Source: Candidatus Krumholzibacteriota bacterium
GTDB lineage: Bacteria; Krumholzibacteriota; Krumholzibacteriia; Krumholzibacteriales; Krumholzibacteriaceae
Reading direction: 5' to 3'
Assembly (NCBI GenBank): GCA_030672805.1
Contig: DAOVFR010000110.1
Span: 1 to 7,900 of the forward strand
Length of the DNA stretch: 7,900 bases
A program made the translations under genes and the position numbers. The notes below the pieces were generated by a model. That model did no database searches and was not told where the DNA came from. It worked only from the letters and a program-made list of their open reading frames with translations. Positions 1 through 6,600 of this stretch are shown piece by piece (within the stretch, counting starts at the first letter, position 1; each line of letters starts with the position of its first letter).

Positions 1-1167
1 ATCGCGCCGGTCGAACTGCCCGACTTCATGCCCGCCGATACAGCGGCGTTGGATACGGGCCTGGTAACGCCGCTCGATGATATGCAGCTCGACATGCCGG
101 TTCACGCGGAGAGCAGGAAGAACCCGTTCACCTCGTTGCTCGCGAGCTACTACCGGGGCGGGCTGCTTGTTCTCGAGAAGAATATTCCGAGGATCAGAAA
201 TATGCTCGACCGGCCCGAAGCCGAAAAGGCGATTCCCGACGATTCCGAGTTCCTTTGGAGCGACGAGTGGCAGCATCTCCAGGAAGGTGGCAGGGGAAAG
301 CTGATGTTCCTCGTCTCGCTGGACCATGGTGTTTCGGGCGCGAACCTCGTCAGCGCCGAAATCCGTCCAAACGCACAGTCGCCGAACCGCCTCGATGTAA
401 ACTTCAAGTTCAACTCAAGAGGAGCGCGCGAGCTCGCAAAGTTCACGGGCGAGTACGTCGGGCGTCTGACCGCGATCATCCTGGATGGCAAGATCAAGTC
501 ACATCCCGTGATCCGGACAAAGATCCCGAACGGCGCCGGCTACATCGAGGGAAGTTTCACCGACGAGGAAGCGCGGGACCTCGCGATCGTGCTCCGTACC
601 GGTGCGCTGCCCGCCGATCTCAGGATCATCGAAGAGCGCACCGTGGGGCCCAGCCTCGGGGCCGACTCGATCCGCATGGGTGTACGGTCCGCCATCTTCG
701 GGCTCATCATCGTCGTTCTTTTCATGATTTTCTATTACAGGCTCTCGGGAATCGTCGCTTCCATGGCGCTCTCACTCAACCTGCTCATACTGTTCGGGCT
801 TCTCGCCTACCTCGGAGCCGCATTGACTCTGCCCGGCATAGCGGGGGTCATACTGACGATCGGCATGGCGATCGACGCCAACGTGCTGATATTCGAGCGC
901 ATCAGGGAAGAGCTTCGAAAAGAGAAGACGATCCGGTCGGCGATCGACGCAGGATACAACCGCGCCTTCACGACGATTCTCGACGCGAATCTCACCACGC
1001 TCATCACCGCGGTGGTGCTGTGGCAGTTCGGATCGGGACCGATCAAGGGCTTTGCGACAACACTCAGCATAGGAATCATCGCAAGCATGTTCACCGCTCT
1101 CGTCTTCAGCAGACTGATCTTGGATCTCTGGACGAGGAGCGGTCGAGTGAAGAAATTGAGTATCTAG
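1..1167 (+). CDS. secD: Protein translocase subunit SecD, C-terminal part (5' end outside the window)
   Basis: The frame is open from base 1 to TAG at 1165-1167, giving 388 residues of a longer protein; the start and first membrane segment are missing. SecD works with SecF in the cytoplasmic membrane to complete Sec-dependent export using the ion gradient. Counting from base 1, about residues 40-212 are the periplasmic P1 region, which includes the family-like stretches LDGKI and SFTDEEARDLAIVLRTGALP. TVGPSLGADSI lies at 214-224. Five membrane segments follow, at about 229-247, 250-272, 277-297, 322-343 and 350-375. The hallmark GMAIDANVLIFERIREE contains Asp292, which corresponds to the intramembrane Asp (D519 in E. 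coli) linked to ion coupling. The internal ATG at base 28 is only the first Met in view, not a real start. secF follows after 25 nt. Identification is firm. Confidence 0.97.
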   Translation: MAPVELPDFMPADTAALDTGLVTPLDDMQLDMPVHAESRKNPFTSLLASYYRGGLLVLEKNIPRIRNMLDRPEAEKAIPDDSEFLWSDEWQHLQEGGRGKLMFLVSLDHGVSGANLVSAEIRPNAQSPNRLDVNFKFNSRGARELAKFTGEYVGRLTAIILDGKIKSHPVIRTKIPNGAGYIEGSFTDEEARDLAIVLRTGALPADLRIIEERTVGPSLGADSIRMGVRSAIFGLIIVVLFMIFYYRLSGIVASMALSLNLLILFGLLAYLGAALTLPGIAGVILTIGMAIDANVLIFERIREELRKEKTIRSAIDAGYNRAFTTILDANLTTLITAVVLWQFGSGPIKGFATTLSIGIIASMFTALVFSRLILDLWTRSGRVKKLSI

Positions 1168-1192
1168 ATGTGACACCGGTAGAGGAGACGGT

Positions 1193-2359
1193 ATGCAGTT
1201 TTTAGGTGAGACTGATTTCAAATTCGTCCAGGTTCGTAATAGCGCCTTCATGGTATCATGTATCCTGATTCTGGCCGGTCTGGTCTCGCTCGCCATCAAG
1301 GGCGGCCCTGATCTCAGTATCGATTTCGAGGGCGGAACCCTCATCCAGGTCCGTTTTGACAAACCCGTTCCCATCTCGGATCTCAGGGACGCTGTTGGCA
1401 GGGAGGGGTATGGAGGAGCCGAGATACAGAACTTCGGCCAGGATAACGAGTACATCATACGGGTCGAGAAGATAAGCGAGGCGGACCTTGCGGCGGCGAT
1501 GATCCTCGACGCTCTCGGGCAGATCGCGCCGCGGTCCGACTGGAAGATCGTCTCGAAAAAGGAGATGCGGGCCGATCGCGCCGCCGGCTCCGGGGGGGGG
1601 AATCTCGTTGTCGTCGAGGCGGATTCGATCGGCAGCCTCGAGGTGCTCAAGGAACAGCTCAGGGAAAGAGGAGTCGGGATCGTGGCGGCGACCAGGGAAT
1701 CCGCCAAACGCGTAGCTTTCAACATGCCGTTCCTCGGTGTCGAGGCAAAGGCCGCCGAGAAACTGAGCAGCGCCCTTTCGGATAACTTTCCCGAAAGGAT
1801 AGTCGATATCCGCCGGACCGAGTCGGTGGGGCCGAGGATCGGTGAAGAGCTCAAGAACAAGGCCTGGGCGGCGATCGTGATTTCGCTGTTCGGCATCCTG
1901 ATCTATATCAGCTGGCGGTTCGAGTTCAAGTTTGCCGTCGGCGCCATCCTGGCGCTCATGCATGACGTGCTGGTCACGGTCGGGATCTTCTCGATCCTCA
2001 ACAAGGAGATCTCGCTCGCGATCGTCGCAGCGCTACTCATGATCGTCGGATACTCGCTGAACGATACGATTGTCGTGTTCGACCGGATACGGGAGAATTT
2101 CAGCCTTCGACGGCGTGGGAGCTACGATTCGATGGTGAACATATCGATCAACGAGTCGCTGAGCAGGACGATCATAACGTCGCTAACCACGCTGGTCGTC
2201 GTAGCGTTCCTTCTCTTCATGGGCGGCGAGGTTATCCGCGACTTCGCATTTGCCCTGATGATGGGGATCATCATCGGGACGTACTCGAGTATCTTCGTGG
2301 CAAGCCCGGTTCTTGTCGAGTGGCATAACCGGATCACGTCGAGACACCGGGCAAGGTAG
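1193..2359 (+). CDS. secF: Protein translocase subunit SecF
   Basis: A complete 388-aa SecF, within the family's normal range. The ATG is preceded by a good ribosome binding site (GAGGAGA, about 1182-1188). TM1 is at about 18-36, followed by the SecF signature DLSIDFEGGT (40-49), where P1 begins. P1 runs to about 210, then VGPRIGEEL (212-220) leads into the five C-terminal membrane segments. The hallmark GYSLNDTIVVFDRIREN contains Asp291, and Arg325 lies in SLSRTIITSLTTL. By alignment from memory these match the E. coli SecF residues D213 and R247, implicated in proton coupling. It partners with the SecD encoded just upstream. A run of nine G at 1592-1600 encodes three glycines in P1 and is a possible slippage or assembly-error point, but the frame is intact on both sides. 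Confidence 0.98.
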   Translation: MQFLGETDFKFVQVRNSAFMVSCILILAGLVSLAIKGGPDLSIDFEGGTLIQVRFDKPVPISDLRDAVGREGYGGAEIQNFGQDNEYIIRVEKISEADLAAAMILDALGQIAPRSDWKIVSKKEMRADRAAGSGGGNLVVVEADSIGSLEVLKEQLRERGVGIVAATRESAKRVAFNMPFLGVEAKAAEKLSSALSDNFPERIVDIRRTESVGPRIGEELKNKAWAAIVISLFGILIYISWRFEFKFAVGAILALMHDVLVTVGIFSILNKEISLAIVAALLMIVGYSLNDTIVVFDRIRENFSLRRRGSYDSMVNISINESLSRTIITSLTTLVVVAFLLFMGGEVIRDFAFALMMGIIIGTYSSIFVASPVLVEWHNRITSRHRAR

Positions 2360-2383
2360 GATGAGCCCGTCGGGGAGGCCGGC

Positions 2384-2899
2384 GTGATAGCGGCACTCCA
2401 GCACATAGGTCTCGTACTCTTCTATATCCTCCTGTTCGTTCTGAACCTGTTGATATTCCTCGGGATTCCGGGAAGCTGGATCGCGGTCGCCGCGGTCCTG
2501 ATCTACGACATCGCGTCCGGGTTTTCCACGGTCGGATGGGTCATGCTCCTCGTCATGATCGCGGTCGCCGGTCTGGGAGAAGCGGTTGAGTCCTTCCTGG
2601 GCCTCGTTTACGTTGCCCACAAGGGAGCGACGAAATGGGGTGTCCTCGGAGCGTTTATCGGGGGACTGGCCGGGGCGGTCGGCGGTTCGTTCGTCATACC
2701 GTTCATCGGGAGCATCATCTTCGGGCTCGCCGGGGCATTCGGCGGTGCCGTACTGTTCGAATATTTTTGTTACAGGTCTCTCGACAGGGCGCTGCAGACC
2801 GGTTTCTTTGCCTTCATCGGGAAGCTTGCCGCCATGTTCGTGAAATTCGCTCTGGGCCTGGTCATCCTCGGAATATTCATCTACATGAGCTGGAACTGA
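2384..2899 (+). CDS. DUF456 family small membrane protein
   Basis: A 171-aa hydrophobic protein beginning at GTG 2384, with a strong Shine-Dalgarno (GGGGAGG, 2372-2378) five bases upstream. Its layout fits DUF456: an N-terminal membrane segment (about 8-26), the GIPGSW turn (27-32), a second segment (about 33-44), then a third containing GLGEAVE (63-69). After that comes a glycine-rich stretch (86-121) of small-residue repeats such as GAFIGGLAGAVGG, typical of tightly packed helices. The last segment is at about 150-168. The family has no established biochemical function that I know of. The gene sits 24 nt after secF and is probably co-transcribed with secDF, but this does not prove a role in export. 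The ATG at 2361 cannot be its start because that frame stops at 2385-2387. Confidence 0.88.
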   Translation: MIAALQHIGLVLFYILLFVLNLLIFLGIPGSWIAVAAVLIYDIASGFSTVGWVMLLVMIAVAGLGEAVESFLGLVYVAHKGATKWGVLGAFIGGLAGAVGGSFVIPFIGSIIFGLAGAFGGAVLFEYFCYRSLDRALQTGFFAFIGKLAAMFVKFALGLVILGIFIYMSWN

Positions 2900-2909
2900 A
2901 ACCCCCGCC

Positions 2910-2929
2910 GTGTCCGCTTTTTTGGACAC
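2910..2929. promoter_or_regulatory. Perfect palindrome, candidate enhancer (upstream activator) site
   Basis: GTGTCC (2910-2915) and GGACAC (2924-2929) are exact inverted repeats around an 8-base spacer, GCTTTTTT. The centre lies about 104 bp upstream of the start predicted from the sigma-54 promoter at 2998-3013. That is the normal distance for an NtrC-type activator site acting through DNA looping. It could instead form a 6-bp hairpin after the DUF456 stop codon. However, the T run is in the loop and there is no T tail after the stem, so it is a poor intrinsic terminator. The dyad is seen directly; its regulatory role is inferred. Confidence 0.5.
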
Positions 2930-2938
2930 CATTCTCCG

Positions 2939-2952
2939 AAAGTATACACTTT
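2939..2952. repeat. Short inverted repeat AAAGT-ATAC-ACTTT
   Basis: Perfect 5-bp arms (2939-2943 and 2948-2952) flank a 4-base centre, with GTATAC itself palindromic. It sits between the larger palindrome and the sigma-54 promoter, about 78 bp upstream of the predicted transcription start. It could be a second regulator site, but a dyad this short can also arise by chance in AT-richer intergenic DNA. Confidence 0.25.
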
Positions 2953-2997
2953 GACTACGGACAGTGCTTTAACAGCAATAAAACCAAGGCATTCAGC

Positions 2998-3013
2998 TGG
3001 CATGCTGTTTGCC
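2998..3013 (+). promoter_or_regulatory. Sigma-54 (RpoN) promoter, -24/-12 type
   Basis: TGGCATGCTGTTTGCC closely matches the sigma-54 consensus TGGCACG-N4-TTGCW. The invariant GG (2999-3000) and GC (3011-3012) are separated by exactly ten bases. The deviations are T for C at 3003 and C for the final W. Transcription would begin near 3024, giving a leader of about 74 nt before the ATG at 3098. The downstream operon encodes an NtrY-like kinase, whose relatives pair with sigma-54 activators, so the context fits. The motif lies in a non-coding gap with a palindrome about 100 bp upstream. The match is seen directly; activity is inferred. Confidence 0.7.
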
Positions 3014-3097
3014 TTCGATATGAAATGGAGAAGAACGCGTTCCCGGCTTGATCATATATTATTCGGATTCCCGGTGGCGAAGCGAAAGAGTGAAACG

Positions 3098-3589
3098 ATG
3101 GTAAATAGAAAAAGGGCCGGGGTCCTGATTGTCTGCCTGCCGGTTGTTGCGATGCTTGCCGCAGCAGCGTGGAGCCAGGAAGTCATTGACGTCAGGATAC
3201 AGGATAAAGCAAGGAGGAACCGGGCACCGTTGGAAGTATTCAAGGGAATCGAGAATGCATGGTGCAACTCGCGGGCGCAGACTCTCTCCAGGCTCACCGG
3301 AGAATCGATGGTTTTTGTCAACGTGAAGGGTATCGGGCGGAAGGGCGGCTATTTCAGCAGGTCCCAGGTATATTATCTCTTCAAGAAGATGTTCAAGAGA
3401 TATCCCCAGCTCAATTTCAAGTTCGTCAAGTACCACAACTTGGACAAACCGGACAGGAAGGTGTATGGCATAGCCCGGAGGAGCTATAAAAACATTCGCA
3501 GCGGCAGGCTCTATCAGGATAAAGTATATGTGACCCTGAAACGGGGGGAAAAGGGCTGGGTGGTTTCGGAGATCAAAACGACGTTGTGA
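3098..3589 (+). CDS. Secreted or periplasmic DUF4783-like (NTF2-fold-like) protein
   Basis: A 163-aa protein with a clear signal peptide: basic MVNRKR, a hydrophobic core (7-24), and likely cleavage after AWS (24-26). The mature part resembles DUF4783 in layout: a helix with a 'ENAWCNSRAQTLSRL' pattern (52-66), a strand (69-76), GGYFSRSQVYYLFKKMF (83-99), then strands ending in VYVTLKRGEKGWVVSEIK (143-160). The family is NTF2-like with no established reaction, and I see no catalytic residues. The mature protein is rich in Lys and Arg. The frame extends upstream to TTG 2951, but ATG 3098 is chosen because it alone gives a signal peptide at the N terminus and lies downstream of the predicted transcription start (about 3024). 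Its ribosome site is weak (GAAAGAG). Cys13 is not in a valid lipobox. The kinase begins 30 nt later in the same frame, suggesting a shared transcript and perhaps a shared pathway. The domain call is from memory of the family pattern. Confidence 0.72.
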   Translation: MVNRKRAGVLIVCLPVVAMLAAAAWSQEVIDVRIQDKARRNRAPLEVFKGIENAWCNSRAQTLSRLTGESMVFVNVKGIGRKGGYFSRSQVYYLFKKMFKRYPQLNFKFVKYHNLDKPDRKVYGIARRSYKNIRSGRLYQDKVYVTLKRGEKGWVVSEIKTTL

Positions 3590-3619
3590 TTCACCTGGGT
3601 TTCCTGGAGCCGATTTGCC

Positions 3620-6600
3620 GTGCATTGGGATAAAGAGTACAAGATATTCCTGACCGCTCTCTGGCTCTTTCTCATCTGTTCTCTCGTCCTTTTCATCATT
3701 CTCATCTCGTTCGACCATTTTTCTCTCCCCCTGCCCGTTGCGGTCATGTTTCTCCTTCTCGACGCGGGGTTCATTATCTTCATTTTCCTGCCGCAGCCGG
3801 GCAGGTATGCGCACGGCCCCGATGGCGACGGGTACGGAAGGAGACGGTGGTATCCGACCTCGCTTGCCGATATCGTCGAGCGCCGGAAGGAGCCGGATAA
3901 TGAACATCCCGGCGTTCGCGCTCCAACGAAGACCGTCCCGCCAGTTCCTCTTGTCCCCCTATGTCTTCTGTTCGTCGTGACGCTGCTTGCCCTGCCGCTG
4001 CAACCGACGGAGGAAGAGTGGCTGGACGGTGAAAAGACTCGCCTGGCGGAGGTCTTCAGGGGGGCGGAATCGGAGCTCACCGGACTTGGGCTGATCGCGG
4101 AGAGGATCGGCGGCCTGACCTCGGGGATGGTCAACCGCTTCGATCTTGATGATCCTGGGGCCGATGAGCGGGCGCGGATCATTCACGCCGTCGATTCGCT
4201 CGCGCAGGCGGCGAGCTCGAGGCTCATGCCGTTCAGGGAGATCGGGATACAGAGCATCTCCCCCGGCGGTGACCGGGTCGCGTGGGGCGGGCGCCCGCGC
4301 TTCCTGAGAAGCGGGGAGCCGGATACGGACTCCGCACTCGTCTACATCGGCAGGACGCAGCTCTATACCACCCTGGTCAGGGAATCGCGCCTTGCCGGGG
4401 GGGGCAGGGTCGTCGTCGATATCCCGCTCGAGGTAAATTACAGGATCAACAACCGGTTTCTCAGAAGCAGGAGCCTCGGTGATTTCCTCAGCTCGAAGTA
4501 CGATGAGCAGATCCAGTTCAGCTTCGCCCTTGGAGAGCATGGGGGCAGGATGTTCCGGTTGGACGAATCGGGGGATTCGTCGGGGCCAAGTGTGTTGTAC
4601 AGACAGGGTTCCGGAGTGCAGGTGTACGGTGTGGTGACGGCTTCCACGGCGCTGCCGCTCGCCGGGCTCCGGGTAGCCGGTGAACCCTATGCCTCGATGA
4701 TCGAGGGGCGGGAGGAGCGCCGCGCTTTATGGGCCCGCATGGCAGTGACGCTCATCGCGATAGCCATCGCTCTATGGGGATACAGGACATACGGAAAAAG
4801 GTACAGGCTGGGACGGGGCAGATTCTGGGATTTCCTGAAACACGTTTTTGTCCTCGTCTTCATCCTCGTCGTCGTCAGGTACCTGTTCCTGAGGCTCGAC
4901 GTTCCGAGCGGCTTTCCCGGCACGAATCTGTTCGATCCGGCTCTGTTCGCGGGTGACGTTCCGCTGGGACTGATGAGGACGGCGGGAGATTTCCTGATCA
5001 CGTCGCTCTTCTGGCTGATTTTCGTTTTCGGGACGATCAAGAGCTTCCGTACGTATTATGGCGGCGTCCTCGAGCGCCGGCATGATAATGGGGCGCGATT
5101 CAGCCTGTTCTTCTTTCCGATGAAAGCCGTGATTCTCGCGGCCGTGCTCATCGCATCGCTCCGGCTCGCCTCGACAGTCGTGTCGGGGGTCGTTCTTAAC
5201 TCCAACCCGACCCTGATAGGGATGGATATCGACTATCTTTCCCTTCCCGTTATAGTGATTCATCTCGCCCTTCTGTTCACCGTGTCGGCCGTGTTCATCG
5301 CCGTGCTGTTTATCTTCCGGCTCGTGTTCGTCTGGGGCAGGGGGGGAGCCGGTACAGGGTTCGCTTCAGCTGCAGCGGCGCTCGCCGCCTTTGCCTGGAG
5401 CGTTGAATTTCAATGGGTTCCGATCGTGTATGCCGCCGGTCTGCTCGTATTATCCGCAAGGATTTTCTCGTTTATCAGGAAGGAGGAGATGATTTCGGTA
5501 GTCTTCTCCTCGTTCTTTCTCGTCCTCATATGTTCGCTTGTCATATACGAATCGGCGGAGGGCAGGTACGATGAGCTCAGGCGTAGCAGGTTGATCGAGA
5601 AGGCGCAGGATTTCAATTTTCCCGAAGACAACTGGATCCAGGTGATTCTGCCTGACATCTGCCAGGAGATTGCGAACGATAAGCGCATCCCGTCGAAGGT
5701 GATCGAGCACAGGAGATCGGCCGCTTTCGAGATATGGGCGGAGAGCGGCCTGAGCAGGTTCAACCTCTCCTGCGCCTTTGATTGTTACGATTCGAAAGGA
5801 AGACATTTCTCGCGGTTCCGCGTCGGGCTGCCGTTCGAGCCGCCGCCGAGCTCCGGCCGTGCGGCCGGAGTGGCGGTGAAACCCTTCGTGAAGGATATCC
5901 GGCAGGAGACCAATGAAGGAGCAGTCTGCTACTACCGCGGCGTTGTCCCCGTGTATCACGTTTCGGGGATGGGAATAGGCCGTATCGAAATCACGTTACC
6001 GTACTTCTTCGAAAATCCGGAGCTCCTTGCGAGGACACGTTCCGTTGCACCCGAAATACTGCAGAACGTCGAACGCGGCTCCCTCTCCCCGCGCATCGAT
6101 GAGCCGAGGGACCTGTTAGTCGCGAGGATTGCCGGGGGCAGGGTGAGGGATTCGTCTTCGCCGCTGCTCGTCGCCGGCAGCGATGTGGCGGCACAGGAAG
6201 GAGAGTGGTTCTTTCTCGAACTCGGCGGGCAGACGTTCAGGGCGGTCGTCATGGAGAAGGAACCCGGTGAGGGGGTCCTCGTCGGGTACAGGGCCGCGGG
6301 GTTTCTCGACAACCTGCTCGCGTGGGCCGTCGTTGTCTCTATCGACATCATTCTAACGGGGATCTCCCTGCTCGTTCTGATCATCGTCAGGCGGCTGCCC
6401 GTGCTGGGCAGCGTGACACCGGCGATCTCGTTCTCCGGCTGGCTGGGATTCAGGCAGAAAATACTTCTTTCCTTCCTCGCCGTCTCGATCCTGCCCGTCG
6501 TTCTCCTCGGCATCGTCTCGAGCCAGTTCATAGAACGGCGGTTCGGAGTGGAGGGCGAGAACGAAGCGCTTGCCGGCGTCGTGTCGGCCGTCTCTATCAT

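Noticed and set aside
255..1205. Plus-strand frame of 316 codons inside secD
   Set aside because: The translation is Arg/His-rich and low in hydrophobic residues, a typical out-of-frame shadow of SecD.
772..1896. Long minus-strand frame (374 codons) across secD and secF
   Set aside because: It lies antisense to two firmly identified genes, its translation is Ser/Arg/Pro-rich without domain features, and it spans the secD-secF junction. It is a GC-rich shadow frame.
2910..2929. Intrinsic terminator after the DUF456 gene
   Set aside because: The stem is only 6 bp and the T run is in the loop, with no T tail downstream. An activator site fits better, though I cannot exclude a weak terminator.
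2951..2982. Sigma-70-type promoter from TTGACT at 2951
   Set aside because: No good -10 box is found at 16-18 bp; the best candidates (AGCAAT, GCAATA) are poor. The sigma-54 element downstream is a much better match.
3055..3062. AT-rich -10-like boxes (TATATT/TATTAT) before ATG 3098
   Set aside because: There is no -35 element at usable spacing, and the boxes fall within the leader predicted from the sigma-54 start.
2951..3097. N-terminal extension of the DUF4783-like protein from TTG 2951 (also ATG 3002 and 3020)
   Set aside because: These starts lie on or upstream of the predicted sigma-54 promoter start near 3024 and would bury the signal peptide inside the protein. ATG 3098 gives a normal signal peptide.
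3128..3145. Lipoprotein signal (lipobox) at Cys13 of the DUF4783-like protein
   Set aside because: The residue before Cys is Val rather than Gly, Ala or Ser, and the hydrophobic core continues beyond it to a better signal peptidase I site near residue 26.
5481..5491. Internal translation start at ATG 5489 behind AGGAGG, which would give a shorter kinase lacking module 1
   Set aside because: The AGGAGG is only two bases from the ATG, too close for efficient initiation, and the sequence encodes the ordinary cytoplasmic RKEEM loop before a membrane segment.
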